NCBI RefSeq assembly: GCF_047462415.1
Contig: NZ_JANSJE010000006.1
Span: forward strand, 62,001 to 126,000
Direction of reading: 5' to 3'
Source: Thermostichus sp047462415
Lineage (GTDB): Bacteria > Cyanobacteriota > Cyanobacteriia > Thermostichales > Thermostichaceae
DNA length: 64,000 nucleotides
How positions within the stretch are numbered: position 1 is the first letter of the stretch; every line of letters begins with the position of its first letter. A model generated the notes under the pieces. That model saw nothing but the letters and a program-made list of their open reading frames with translations. It did no database searches and was not told where the DNA came from. Made by a program: the position numbers and the translations under genes. This document shows, in pieces, positions 17,611 through 26,312 of this stretch.

Positions 17611-18543
17611 ATGGCTGCGAGCGATTTCAAGGACTACTACCAGATCCTGGGCGTCAGCCGAGATGCTTCTTTAGAGGAGATCAAGCGCGCCTATCGCAAG
17701 CTGGCTCGCCAGTATCACCCCGACGTTAACCCCGGCAACAAGGCAGCCGAGGAGCGCTTCAAGGAGATCAACGAAGCCTACGAGGTGCTCTCGGATCCGG
17801 ACAAGCGGCGGCGCTACGACCAGTTTGGCCAGTACTGGCAACGGGTGGGCAGCGGTGCGGCGGCAGGGCCGGGCATGGAGGGATTTGCCCAGTACGCCAC
17901 CTTCGAGGACTTTATCAACGAGCTGCTGGGCCGCATGGGATCCCGCCGCGGCGGCTTCCAGGGTTTCACCACCGGGTTTGGGCCGTTTGTCTCGGTGGAT
18001 CTGCCAGGGCAAGACGTAGAAGCCACGCTAGGCCTCACCTGGGCAGAAGCCTTCCACGGCACCCAAAAGCGGCTGAGCGTGGATGGCGAAACCCTCACCA
18101 TCCGTATCCCTGCCGGCGCCAAACCCGGCAGCCGCATCCGCGTCAAGGGCAAAGGCCAATATAGCCCCTTCGGCGGGCCGAGGGGGGATCTCTACCTCAC
18201 CCTGGAGCTGCCTCCCCACCCCTTCTTCCGCTTTGACGGCGACAACCTGCTCTGCGAGCTGCCCATCACGCCCGATGAGGCGGTTTTGGGCGGCACGGCG
18301 GAAGTGCCCACCCCCACCGGTCGGGTGCAACTGAAGATCCCTGCCGGCGTCGATAGCGGCCAAACCCTGCGGCTGCGCGGCCAAGGCTGGCGGGATCCCC
18401 AAGGGCAGCGAGGCGACCTGCTGGTGCGGCTAAAGGTTGTCACGCCCAAATCCCTCTCCCCCACTGAGCGGGATCTTTACGAGAAACTGCGGCAAAATCG
18501 GAGCTGGGATCCCCGCGCCTACTTGCAGGAGGTGAGGCTATGA
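17611..18543 (+). CDS. DnaJ-like chaperone of the CbpA type
   Basis: 310 residues. J domain at 6-70 with the HPD motif (YHPDVNPGNKAAEERFKEINEAYEVLSD) that stimulates DnaK ATPase; a Gly/Phe-rich linker (RRGGFQGFTTGFGPF); then the two C-terminal substrate-binding barrels (RIPAGAKPGSRIRVKGKG, LKIPAGVDSGQTLRLRGQG). The zinc-finger CxxCxGxG repeats of true DnaJ are absent, so this is a type II/CbpA-like J protein. It overlaps the next gene by four bases (ATGA), which encodes a CbpM-like modulator, the same pairing as E. coli cbpA-cbpM. Confidence 0.9.
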   Translation: MAASDFKDYYQILGVSRDASLEEIKRAYRKLARQYHPDVNPGNKAAEERFKEINEAYEVLSDPDKRRRYDQFGQYWQRVGSGAAAGPGMEGFAQYATFEDFINELLGRMGSRRGGFQGFTTGFGPFVSVDLPGQDVEATLGLTWAEAFHGTQKRLSVDGETLTIRIPAGAKPGSRIRVKGKGQYSPFGGPRGDLYLTLELPPHPFFRFDGDNLLCELPITPDEAVLGGTAEVPTPTGRVQLKIPAGVDSGQTLRLRGQGWRDPQGQRGDLLVRLKVVTPKSLSPTERDLYEKLRQNRSWDPRAYLQEVRL

Positions 18544-18821
18544 GCTTGGCCATTGTGCGGTTGGAAGAACGCCTCTATACCTTTGAGCAGGCCAGCGAAG
18601 TAGCTGGGATCCCGCCCCACCTCTTGGAGTGGCTGCTGGCCCACGGTTTGGTGGAAGCCGAAAGCAGCTACCTCACCCCCCAGCAGCTCAGGCGCCTGCT
18701 CCAGATGATCCGTCTGCATCGCGACTTGGGCCTCAACTGGGTTGGGGCGGCGATGGTTTTGGACATGGCCCAGGAAATTGCCCGCCTCAGGGCGCAGCTC
18801 CACCACTACCGCGGGTTTTGA
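18540..18821 (+). CDS. CbpM-like chaperone modulator (MerR-type HTH)
   Basis: 93 residues. YTFEQASEVAGIPPHLLEWLLAHGLVE is a MerR-like helix-turn-helix and TPQQLRRLLQMIRLHRDLGLNWVGAAMVLDM follows, as in CbpM, the E. coli protein that binds the J domain of CbpA and inhibits it. The ATGA overlap with the upstream DnaJ-like gene supports a functional pair. A C-terminal short coiled coil (DMAQEIARLRAQLHHYR) completes it. A role as a DNA-binding regulator is the alternative. Confidence 0.8.
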   Translation: MSLAIVRLEERLYTFEQASEVAGIPPHLLEWLLAHGLVEAESSYLTPQQLRRLLQMIRLHRDLGLNWVGAAMVLDMAQEIARLRAQLHHYRGF

Positions 18822-18892
18822 GGATCCCGGAACCCCTACGACAACCCCACTGAACCCTGCTCCTTGTCAACTTTAATTAAGGAGAACTCCTC

Positions 18893-19642
18893 ATGGAACA
18901 GATCATCCGACGCAGCCAAGTGGTGGGCCTGCTGGCCCTGGATGGCAGCACCGCCACGGCCCTGGGCACCGTCGAAGAAATCTGGGTCGATCCCCAGGGA
19001 CGGGTCTGCTACTTCACCAGCCAGCAGGGCTACACTCCCCTGGAGCAGATCTCGCTCATCGGGCCGGACGCGCTGCTGACCTACTCCGCCGTTTTCGCCA
19101 CCCCGGCAACGCCCCTCAGCTCCCTCTACCGGCGAACGGTGCGCATTGGGGATCAGCCGGTGGGTTGGATCGAGGATTTTCTCTTCGACTGGGAGACCGG
19201 ATCCATTGCTGCTTACATCCTGGGGGGCAGCATTGCTGAGCCCTGGGGAGGGCGCGCCGTCCTCTTACCTGAGGATGTAGAGGCCATCGACGTGGACGCG
19301 GTGGTGGTCAAGGAAGATGCTCCCCAGCGCCTCAAATCGGAGACTGAGGGCCTAAAGAACTTTTGGAGCGAAAAATCCCGCCAAGTCAAGCAGCTCATCC
19401 AGCGCATGGGGGAGCGCCTCAAAGCCCTGGTCGGCCCCCAGGATCCGCCGGAGGTGGTGCGCGTCAAGGTCAAGCAGGTGCGGGACGAGCTGGCCAAAGG
19501 GGGCAAGTTCGACCTCTCCCTGCTGGATGAGGCGGCAGAGTTTTTGCAGCAAAAATGGACAACCTGGCAGCAGCGCCTCAGCCGCGCCGCCCAGCGCATG
19601 CAAGCTGCCCTTCAGGCCGCCTGGGAGAAGCTAACCGAGTGA
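18893..19642 (+). CDS. PRC-barrel domain protein
   Basis: 249 residues. Two PRC-barrel-like beta units: QVVGLLALDGSTATALGTVEEIWVDPQGRVCYF and RRTVRIGDQPVGWIEDFLFDWETGSIAAYIL. The C-terminal 100 residues are charged and helical (SEKSRQVKQLIQRMGERLK, AEFLQQKWTTWQQRLSRAAQRMQAAL), probably coiled coil. PRC-barrels occur in photosynthetic reaction-centre H subunits and RimM; in cyanobacteria such proteins are associated with RNA metabolism or photosynthetic membranes, but no role is assigned here. Preceded by TTAAGGAGAA, a good ribosome-binding site. Same direction as the chaperone genes. Confidence 0.75.
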   Translation: MEQIIRRSQVVGLLALDGSTATALGTVEEIWVDPQGRVCYFTSQQGYTPLEQISLIGPDALLTYSAVFATPATPLSSLYRRTVRIGDQPVGWIEDFLFDWETGSIAAYILGGSIAEPWGGRAVLLPEDVEAIDVDAVVVKEDAPQRLKSETEGLKNFWSEKSRQVKQLIQRMGERLKALVGPQDPPEVVRVKVKQVRDELAKGGKFDLSLLDEAAEFLQQKWTTWQQRLSRAAQRMQAALQAAWEKLTE

Positions 19643-19650
19643 TGCTCCAA

Positions 19651-19783
19651 CTCCCCTCTCCCTTTGGGAGAGGGGGCGGGGGTGAGGGAGCACTCCCTTT
19701 GGGAGAGGGGCCGGGGGTGTTCGCGTGAGCGGCGCGGAGCGCTTGGGCTGACTCCCTTTGGGAGAGGGGATAGGGGTGAGGGA
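19651..19783. repeat. Compound repeat: type A hairpins and one type B palindrome
   Basis: Three copies of CCCTTTGGGAGAGGGG(G/C) with GGGGGTGAGGG-like tails, with GCGTGAGCGGCGCGGAGCGCTTGGG embedded at about 19724-19748. It has the same build as the array at 16414 but a TTT loop instead of TGA. Lies between the PRC-barrel gene and the rplU promoter. Confidence 0.8.
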
Positions 19784-19793
19784 ATAGCCCCAG

Positions 19794-19823
19794 CTGACAG
19801 AGGGCAGGTTTTTCCGCTAGCAT
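19794..19823 (+). promoter_or_regulatory. Candidate promoter of rplU-rpmA
   Basis: CTGACA (19794-19799), 18-base spacer, TAGCAT (19818-19823). One mismatch in the -35 and two in the -10 relative to the sigma-70 consensus. It leaves a leader of about 60 bases before rplU. Weak but the only candidate in this gap. Confidence 0.35.
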
Positions 19824-19893
19824 TAAAGGTCGCTGTCAATGCTCGGATCAGGTTTCAAGACCCGCAGGGGCACCTGTACGGCAAGGAAAAGGC

Positions 19894-20301
19894 ATGACCT
19901 ACGCGATTGTGGAAACCAGTGGCAAGCAGCTTTGGGTAGAGCCGGGGCGCTTTTACGACATCGATCGCCTGCCCGGCACAGAAGAGAACAGCCCTTTGAC
20001 CCTGTCCCAGGTGTTGTTGATTAACCATGAGGGACAGGTGACCCTAGGCCATCCCTATATTGCCGAGGCCGTGGTCAGGGCGCGGGTTCTGCAGCACCGC
20101 CGCGGCAACAAAATCATCGTCTACAAGATGCGGCCGAAGAAAAAGACCCGCAAGAAAAGAGGCCATCGGCAGCCGCTCACCCGTGTGCTGATCGAGTCCA
20201 TCGAACTCAACGGGGCGCCACTGGCCGCCGCTCAGGCTGCCTCGCCATCCACTTCTGAGATGGCAATTGCTGCAGCCGGGATCCCCGAGGCGAAGGAATA
20301 G
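19894..20301 (+). CDS. rplU: 50S ribosomal protein L21
   Basis: 135 residues. Opens MTYAIVETSGKQLWVEPGRFYDIDRL and includes the L21 core VVRARVLQHRRGNKIIVYKMRPKKKTRKKRGHRQPLTRVLIESI, the family signature that contacts 23S rRNA. A C-terminal tail of about 30 Ala/Ser-rich residues exceeds the E. coli protein (103 residues), which is common in cyanobacteria. Followed after 59 bases by rpmA, the usual pair. Confidence 0.95.
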   Translation: MTYAIVETSGKQLWVEPGRFYDIDRLPGTEENSPLTLSQVLLINHEGQVTLGHPYIAEAVVRARVLQHRRGNKIIVYKMRPKKKTRKKRGHRQPLTRVLIESIELNGAPLAAAQAASPSTSEMAIAAAGIPEAKE

Positions 20302-20360
20302 ACCCTAAACTTAGGATCCCAACTTATCTTCGGCGACGACACACTTGCACAGGAGGCATT

Positions 20361-20630
20361 ATGGCTCACAAGAAAGGAACCGGCAGCACCCGCAACGGCC
20401 GCGACTCCAATGCCAAGCGGCTGGGGGTGAAGTGCTTTGGCGGCGAGCTGGTGCATCCCGGCTACATCCTGGTGAGACAGCGGGGCACCAAGTTTCACCC
20501 AGGGGTGAACGTGCGCATCGGCGGCGATGACACTTTGTTTGCGGTAGCCACCGGCATTGTCACCTTTGAGCGCTACGGCAAACGGCGGCAGAAGGTGAGC
20601 GTTTACCCGGCTGAGGCGGCTGCCCAATAG
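20361..20630 (+). CDS. rpmA: 50S ribosomal protein L27
   Basis: 89 residues. MAHKKGTGSTRNGRDSNAKRLGVK and GGELVHPGYILVRQRGTKFHPG are unmistakable L27; the N-terminal tail reaches the peptidyl transferase centre. AGGAGG precedes the ATG by about seven bases. No N-terminal extension of the Firmicutes type is present. Ends 75-130 bases before a glycosyltransferase-like gene on the same strand. Confidence 0.96.
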   Translation: MAHKKGTGSTRNGRDSNAKRLGVKCFGGELVHPGYILVRQRGTKFHPGVNVRIGGDDTLFAVATGIVTFERYGKRRQKVSVYPAEAAAQ

Positions 20631-20752
20631 GTGGCCTTTCTTCCCGTTCTGGCCAGGACAGCCCATTTGTCCCATCCCCCCCAAGCCAACAGAGGGATCC
20701 CAGCTTGGCCCAATGCCCAATTCTGTGTGGAGCGCCTGTGAGATCTGGGGCT

Positions 20753-22219
20753 GTGCGGGTGTACTTGTTTCGTGGCGTGGGGTTGCTCCACCTCATTGCC
20801 GGGGTGGCATACCTCTACTGGCGCATCACAGCCGGGCTGACCGGTCTGGGATCCCTTGTATTTTGGGGGGCCGAGCTGTACGTTTGGCTGGCGGCGGTGG
20901 GCTTTATCCTCAGCCGCTATCCCCAGGTGCCGCGAAAGGGAGTGCCGACGCCGGAGGTGCTGCGGCGGGCGTTTTTTCAACTGCCGCGGGTGGATGTGCT
21001 GGTGATGCGCCAGCGGGATTCTGTGGAAGCGACCCGGCAGGCGGTGCTCTCGGCCCTGCGCCTGGATTACCCCTGGGAGCGGCTGTTTGTCCATGTTGTG
21101 GATCGGGTGGAAGATGCGGAGATGGCCAAGGTGGCGCGGGCCATCCCCTGCGAGTACTGGCCTTGCCCCAGGCCAACCCTGGATCCCCTGGCTTACATGC
21201 TGGGATGCGGCCAGATCCAAGGGGAGTATCTGCTCCTGTTGCAGCCGGGCCATTTTGTCGAGCCGGATTTTTTGTGGCAGACGTTGCCCCTGTTTTACGA
21301 CTCGCCAGAGCGGGCTCCCATCGCCAATGCCACCGGCTTTGTGCAGGCGATGCTGCGCACCCTGGGCCGGCCCCAGGCCGTCCACCCCCTACAGCAGCTT
21401 TTGGCGGTGGGATCCCAAGGCTACCAGGCGGCACCGCTGCTGGGATCCGGCTGTCTCATTCGGCGGGCGGCTTTGGAGGGGATCCCGCAGATCGATATCC
21501 GCCGCCCTGTGCAGTTGGGGTGTCAGATGCACTGCCGCGGCTGGCAGTCCCACCTGGTGCGCCAGGCCCAGGTCACCGGCGTTTTGTTGCCCTTGCGCAA
21601 CCGCCGCGTGGCTCTGCTGGCGATTTTTTCGGCCTTGCGGGAAAACCCCTTCTGGGGCAAGGCCACCACGCAGCAGCAGCGCTTCCAGTACCTGTGGCTG
21701 GCCCTCTGGGCCGCCGGCGGGGTGGCGGAGCTGGCCTATTTGGCGGTGCCCATCCTCTTTCTCTGCACGGGCTGGATGCCGGTGCCGGCCTTTGACAGGG
21801 TCTTTTTCGCCTGGTTTTTGCCCTATGCCCTGCTGGGGCGGATCACCTGGCTGCTGGCCTTTCCCCCCTCGCTGTGGGGGGCCGCGTGGCGGTCAGAACG
21901 GCAGACGGGCAGCCAGTTCTTCCAGTCTATCCAGGCGCTGGTGCAGAGCTTGCGAGGCGGGATCCCCTATCCTGAACAGCCGTCCCAGCTTTCCCTCGGC
22001 CCGCAGGCGCTGGCTATTGTGCTGACCTTGCTGGCGATGGGGGTGGGATCCCTGCGCTTTGCCGGCAACTGGGATCCGAGCTGGCCGGAGCTGATCTTTG
22101 GCTTGGTTTGGGCCTTCTACAACCTGATGATCCTGACAGTGCGCCCCGACGATCACGATTTTGCCGGCTTTGCCCTGTCCAGCAGCAGTGCGGCGACGGA
22201 AGAGAGCGCCAACCCCTAA
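20753..22219 (+). CDS. Membrane glycosyltransferase-like protein, CESA/GT2-related
   Basis: About 488 residues from GTG 20753; in-frame GTG 20738 or 20759 and TTG 20705 are alternatives. Membrane segments: LLHLIAGVAYLYW and GAELYVWLAAVGFIL at the N-terminus, and at least four in the C-terminal half (LWLALWAAGGVAELAYLAVPILFL, AIVLTLLAMGVGSL). Between them is a nucleotide-sugar transferase-like region (PRVDVLVMRQRDSVEATRQAVLSALRLDYP, YLLLLQPGHFVEPDFL, LLGSGCLIRRAAL). This follows the GT2 cellulose-synthase layout, but the usual DxD is replaced by QPGHF and QxxRW is not clear, so catalytic competence is uncertain. Confidence 0.65.
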   Translation: MRVYLFRGVGLLHLIAGVAYLYWRITAGLTGLGSLVFWGAELYVWLAAVGFILSRYPQVPRKGVPTPEVLRRAFFQLPRVDVLVMRQRDSVEATRQAVLSALRLDYPWERLFVHVVDRVEDAEMAKVARAIPCEYWPCPRPTLDPLAYMLGCGQIQGEYLLLLQPGHFVEPDFLWQTLPLFYDSPERAPIANATGFVQAMLRTLGRPQAVHPLQQLLAVGSQGYQAAPLLGSGCLIRRAALEGIPQIDIRRPVQLGCQMHCRGWQSHLVRQAQVTGVLLPLRNRRVALLAIFSALRENPFWGKATTQQQRFQYLWLALWAAGGVAELAYLAVPILFLCTGWMPVPAFDRVFFAWFLPYALLGRITWLLAFPPSLWGAAWRSERQTGSQFFQSIQALVQSLRGGIPYPEQPSQLSLGPQALAIVLTLLAMGVGSLRFAGNWDPSWPELIFGLVWAFYNLMILTVRPDDHDFAGFALSSSSAATEESANP

Positions 22220-22446
22220 ACTGCCCAGCCAACATCCATTGGCTGCTGCAGAGATGGAATTGCAGGCTGCCGCAGCGGCTGGTGGGCAAACGCTATGCTG
22301 TGAGAAACATACAACGATTGACTCGGCACAGGTTGCCCCCAACTCTCCGGGGAGGCGTACCGGTGGAGAGGCGGGATCCCTGGCCAAGTTGCCCCTGATG
22401 TTTGCAGAATTGAACGCAGTTTTCTGGGTTTAAGAACGGCACACCT

Positions 22447-24222
22447 GTGGAGTCAGAAAGACCCCCCCTTCGACTGTTTCCCCTGGGCACAGATCCCCGG
22501 CAGCAAGGCTGTGCCTACTGGCTGGAGATGGGATCCCACCGCTTGCTCCTCGATTGCGGTTTGCCTGCTTCCTCCCTCTTCAAGGCCCTGCCAGGGATCC
22601 CGGACGCGGTGATCTGCAGCCACGCTCACTTTGACCATCTGCAGGGGCTGCCCGCCTTTCATCGTCGCTACCCGCAGGTGCCCCTCTACGCCACCCCGGT
22701 GACGGCTCATTTGGCCGGCGGGTTGTGGGAGCGCGGTGTTTGGCCAGGCTACGACCGGGATATTCGCTTTCCCCCTTTTCGGGCGCTGCCCTTTGGCCGG
22801 GCGCGGGAGATCTTGCCCCACCTGATGCTTACTTTCTTTGCGGCCGGGCACCTGCCAGGGGCGGCGGCAACCCTGCTGCAAAATACCCAGACCACTCCAG
22901 CCCAAACCTGCGTGTACACCGGCGACTGTTCCCTGGCCTCAACTCGCTTTGCCCCCGGCCTGGATCTCGCCGCTTTGCGCCACTGGCAGCCGGACGTGCT
23001 GCTCATCGAAGCCTCGCTGGGATCCACCCGCCATCCGCCCCGTCGTCATCTGGAAAATCGCCTGGTGGAGCGGTTGCTCAGCGCCCTGGAAGCGGGGCAA
23101 ACGGTGCTGTTGCCGCTGCCGGTGTTGGGGCTGGGGCAGGAGCTGATCTTTCTCCTCAAGGCCCACCACCGCTTTACCCAATCTCCCCAAGCACTGAAGG
23201 TGTGGGTGGCGCCGGGTTTGGCGGCAGGCTGCGAGCTCTACGAACGCTTGCTCCCCTACCTGCCGGAGCCGGTGCGCAACTTCGCCACCTACCAGCCCTT
23301 GTTTTGGGAAGACCGCCTACAGCCACAGGTGCAGCCCCTCACGGAGGCGGATCCTCTGCCCCAAGGCCTGCTGCTGTACGATGCCGATGCTGATCCCAAG
23401 GCCTGGGATCCCATTTGGTCGAGGTTGTTGGCCCAACCGCAGCGCTCCTGTCTGCTGCTGCGGCTGCCGGAAGTGGAGCTGGCCACCCCGTTTGAGCGTT
23501 GGCCGGCACCGCTGCGCTCCCGCCTGGCGGTGGAATGGATGACCTGGCACAGCCACAACGATGTCGGGCATCTCACCCAGATCATCCACACCTTTCGCCC
23601 CCAACATCTGGTTTTGGTGCACGCCAGCCCCCAGCAAGCGCAGGATCTGGCGGATCTGCCAGAGCTGTGCAATCGCTACCATGTCCACTGCCCCCAGTCT
23701 GGCCATTGGCTAGAGCTGGCCGACGGGCGCCTGCAAACCCCGATCCAGCCCCCGGATGCTCCTGCCGAGGTCAGGGATCCCGCGGTGCGCTACGAGGGGG
23801 AGGTGGAAGAAATTTGGCAGGAACAGGGCCCGCCCCGCGCCTTGGCCGGAGTGCAGGTGCGTCTGCCGCCCCAGATCGCCCAGGATCCCCGCTGGGCCGC
23901 CTGGGCCGATACCGGCCTGGTGGAAGCCCGCTGGCAGGGATCCGAACTGGTGCTGCGCGGCCTTGCTCCACGGGAGCTGATCCGTCCGGCAGAGGCTGCC
24001 CCCGCCCCAGCAGGAATCATGTCGCGTCCAAAACAGACTTCTGCCTCCACCCATAACGGTGGCAGAAAGTGCCAGAACTGCCGCTTTGCCCGCCAGATCT
24101 TGACCTCACAAGCCCAAGCCTTTCGCTGCGACCAAGAGCGCTCTCCCCTCTACCGCCTCCGGGTGGATCCGCAAGGAAGCTGTCCTTACCATCAGCCGCT
24201 GGAAATCCGCTCTTCCGGTTAG
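22447..24222 (+). CDS. Beta-CASP-like metallo-beta-lactamase-fold protein with C-terminal zinc-ribbon-like motif
   Basis: 591 residues from GTG 22447. MBL motif SHAHFDHLQG (HxHxDH) near residue 57, AAGHLPGAA and YTGDCSLASTR supply further metal ligands, and LLIEASLGSTRHPPRR is reminiscent of the beta-CASP insertion start. LVLVHASPQQAQDL resembles the terminal HxxP motif. The last 60 residues hold CQNCRFARQ...FRCD...GSCPYH, a four-Cys zinc-ribbon-like tail. The protein may be a nuclease acting on RNA or DNA; substrate is inferred from family only. RNase J is longer and differently organised. Confidence 0.75.
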   Translation: MESERPPLRLFPLGTDPRQQGCAYWLEMGSHRLLLDCGLPASSLFKALPGIPDAVICSHAHFDHLQGLPAFHRRYPQVPLYATPVTAHLAGGLWERGVWPGYDRDIRFPPFRALPFGRAREILPHLMLTFFAAGHLPGAAATLLQNTQTTPAQTCVYTGDCSLASTRFAPGLDLAALRHWQPDVLLIEASLGSTRHPPRRHLENRLVERLLSALEAGQTVLLPLPVLGLGQELIFLLKAHHRFTQSPQALKVWVAPGLAAGCELYERLLPYLPEPVRNFATYQPLFWEDRLQPQVQPLTEADPLPQGLLLYDADADPKAWDPIWSRLLAQPQRSCLLLRLPEVELATPFERWPAPLRSRLAVEWMTWHSHNDVGHLTQIIHTFRPQHLVLVHASPQQAQDLADLPELCNRYHVHCPQSGHWLELADGRLQTPIQPPDAPAEVRDPAVRYEGEVEEIWQEQGPPRALAGVQVRLPPQIAQDPRWAAWADTGLVEARWQGSELVLRGLAPRELIRPAEAAPAPAGIMSRPKQTSASTHNGGRKCQNCRFARQILTSQAQAFRCDQERSPLYRLRVDPQGSCPYHQPLEIRSSG

Positions 24223-24263
24223 CTTCCAACAAGCCCCGAAGCCACAGCAGCCCAAAGGCTAGA

Positions 24264-25043
24264 ATGGGACAAGTCGCGGTAGCCACCATGCCTGAGCAAC
24301 AACCCTGGGCAGCTCGTCGTCAGGGGCCGGTCGGATCCCTGGAGCGATCAGCCGACGCCTTGATCCCACCCCGCCCGCCCGTGGTGCAGATGGCTGGGGT
24401 GAACAAGGTCTACTCGCTGCCGGAAGGCAGCTTTCAGGCCCTCTACGACATCAACCTAACGATCTGGCCGAGAGAGTATTGCGCCATCATGGGGCCCTCG
24501 GGCTCCGGCAAGTCCACCCTGATGAACCTCATGGGCTGTTTGGATCGGCCCAGCTCAGGGCGCTACTGGCTGGACGGCGTGGAAGTCTCTACCCTGACGG
24601 ATCGGGAGCTGGCCCGGATTCGCAACCAAAAGATCGGCTTTGTCTTCCAGCAGTTTCATCTGCTGCCTGTTCTGACAGCACTGGAAAACGTCATGCTCCC
24701 CTTGGCCTATGCCGGGATCCCGGAGCCAGAACAGCGCCGGCGGGCCAAGCAAGCTTTAGAACAAGTGGGCTTGGGGAGCAAACTGCACCAGCGCCCAGCC
24801 CAGCTCTCTGGGGGCCAGCAGCAGCGGGTGGCCATTGCCCGGGCCGTCGTCAACCGACCGCAACTGTTGTTGGCTGACGAGCCCACAGGAGCCCTGGACA
24901 GCCACACCGGTCAGGAAGTGCTCAACCTTTTTGCCGAGCTCCACCGCCAGGGCATTACCCTTGTCGTGGTTACCCATGACCTGAAAGTGGCCCAGGTCGC
25001 CCAGCGCATCATCCGAGTTGCCGATGGGCATTTGCTGGCCTAG
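24264..25043 (+). CDS. ABC transporter ATP-binding protein, MacB/LolD/DevA type
   Basis: 259 residues from ATG 24264 (AAAGG upstream; ATG 24288 is the alternative). Walker A GPSGSGKST, Q-loop VFQQFHLLP, signature LSGGQQQR, Walker B LLLADEPTGALD, H-loop VTHD. The sequence MNLMGCLDRPSSG and TGALDSHTGQEVL mark the MacB/LolD subfamily, which works with a FtsX-like permease in lipoprotein or glycolipid export (DevA in heterocystous strains). No permease gene adjoins it here. The open frame extends upstream to 24069 inside the preceding gene but lacks family similarity there. Confidence 0.88.
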   Translation: MGQVAVATMPEQQPWAARRQGPVGSLERSADALIPPRPPVVQMAGVNKVYSLPEGSFQALYDINLTIWPREYCAIMGPSGSGKSTLMNLMGCLDRPSSGRYWLDGVEVSTLTDRELARIRNQKIGFVFQQFHLLPVLTALENVMLPLAYAGIPEPEQRRRAKQALEQVGLGSKLHQRPAQLSGGQQQRVAIARAVVNRPQLLLADEPTGALDSHTGQEVLNLFAELHRQGITLVVVTHDLKVAQVAQRIIRVADGHLLA

Positions 25044-25125
25044 GCCGGGATCCAAGGGGGGCCTATCGGGAACGAGCCGGCTTGCGCTAGCCTAAACGCA
25101 ACTGAGCGCTCGGCAGGATCGGCCC

Positions 25126-25701
25126 ATGAAATTCATCGAAGATATCATCCGATTTTTGGAAACCCGCCTAGAGGAATTCCTCAGGGCCCACCCCGAGATC
25201 GAGTTGCAAGCCCTCGACGAGCAGTTGCGCCAGCAGGAAGAAGAAACTCGACGGCTGTTGCAGGAAAGCCGCGCTCAGAAGCAGGCCCTCAGCGAAGCTC
25301 TCGCCAAGCTGGGCGAGGAGATCAAGACCTGGCACTTTCGCATCGAAAAAGCTGAGCAGGCCAACCGCCCCGATCTGGCCGAAGGGGCACGCCGACGCGA
25401 AGCCGAACTGCTGCAGCAAGGGAGCCGGTTGTTCAACCAAGGGAAGTCCCTAGAGGAGAAAATCCGGCAACTGGAAGCTCTACTGCCGCAAATTGCCCAG
25501 CGCCGCCAAGAGGTACAAACCAAGCTACAAGAAGTCAAAGCCGCACAAGCCAAAACTGCCGCCGAGCGGGTTAGCCCCTGGGAAAAGCTGTTTGAGGAGG
25601 ATAAATTGGAGGAAGAATTTCGTCGGCTGGAGATGCGGCTGGCGGTAGATAAGGAATTGGATGACATGAAGAAAAAGGTGGGGGAACAGCAGCGGCGGTA
25701 G
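25126..25701 (+). CDS. Coiled-coil protein of unknown function
   Basis: 191 residues, nearly all heptad-rich and charged: EIELQALDEQLRQQEEETRRLLQES, LEEKIRQLEALLPQIAQRRQEVQ. N-terminal MKFIEDIIRFLETRLEEFLRAHPE is amphipathic. It resembles a cyanobacterial uncharacterised family (TIGR04376-like) more than PspA/Vipp1, but that assignment rests on memory. No signal peptide. It lies between the MacB-like ATPase and pipX on the same strand. Confidence 0.65.
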   Translation: MKFIEDIIRFLETRLEEFLRAHPEIELQALDEQLRQQEEETRRLLQESRAQKQALSEALAKLGEEIKTWHFRIEKAEQANRPDLAEGARRREAELLQQGSRLFNQGKSLEEKIRQLEALLPQIAQRRQEVQTKLQEVKAAQAKTAAERVSPWEKLFEEDKLEEEFRRLEMRLAVDKELDDMKKKVGEQQRR

Positions 25702-25783
25702 CAGCCCGACCTGTGCCCAGAAAAACTTTGTTAACCTCGAATCCAGTTGCAACAGCCAAACCAAAATCAAGCTGGGTGGAACC

Positions 25784-25789
25784 TATAAT
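25784..25789 (+). promoter_or_regulatory. Perfect -10 box upstream of pipX
   Basis: TATAAT at 25784-25789, 110 bases before the pipX start, in a stretch more AT-rich than the flanking genes. No TTGACA-like -35 occurs at 16-18 bases; an activator-dependent promoter is possible. Confidence 0.4.
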
Positions 25790-25898
25790 TTCAGCTCTCG
25801 GTCTTAAGAGCCGGAGCAAAATCGCTTCGGAGACTTGCTCCGCCACCGAACGAGAAGGAAAGCCCCTCTTCTCCACCAAGAGTGATACGCTATTGGGC

Positions 25899-26195
25899 AT
25901 GAATGAGTTGTATCTGAATCACCCCACATTTGGTTTGCTCTACAGCCTGTGTCGGGTTGACGAAAGTCAGGCCATCTTCACCACCCTTTATGCTCAAAGG
26001 CTCTTTTTTCGGGTTTACTTCAAGCCGCCGGATAACAACGGGGATCCTGCTGCCGTGGAGGAGCTGGTCTTTGATCCGATTAGCCGTAACGAGGCTCGCC
26101 AACTCATCGAAGAGCAGATGCGCCTGCTGCGCCGCGCCGCTCGTCAAGACGAGCTAGAACAACTGCAGTTGATCTATAAGCAAACCTTTTCCTAG
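25899..26195 (+). CDS. pipX: PipX, PII-interacting coactivator of NtcA
   Basis: 98 residues. ELYLNHPTFGLLYSLC, then IFTTLYAQRLFFRV, then FDPISRNEARQLIEEQMRLLRR and LQLIYKQTFS align along the length with PipX. The Tudor-like N-terminal domain (about 1-55) binds NtcA or PII and the C-terminal helices contact RNA polymerase. It conveys 2-oxoglutarate/ATP status to NtcA-dependent nitrogen genes. The insert PPDNNGDPAAVEE in the middle makes it slightly longer than the 89-residue S. elongatus protein. An upstream in-frame extension to 25713 is discounted because PipX starts at this ATG. Confidence 0.92.
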   Translation: MNELYLNHPTFGLLYSLCRVDESQAIFTTLYAQRLFFRVYFKPPDNNGDPAAVEELVFDPISRNEARQLIEEQMRLLRRAARQDELEQLQLIYKQTFS

Positions 26196-26312
26196 CGGGG
26201 CTCCTTCTGAGAGTCTGGCATGACCTTAGGGCAAGGGTTACGTCCCCCCAGACAGCCGCTTATGGCCACTTCAAACTAGATTAAGACACTTCCCACGCGT
26301 CCCTCGCCACTC

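Noticed and set aside
25713..25898. N-terminal extension of pipX
   Set aside because: The added 62 residues have no similarity to PipX, include a perfect TATAAT and would be translated without a ribosome-binding site.
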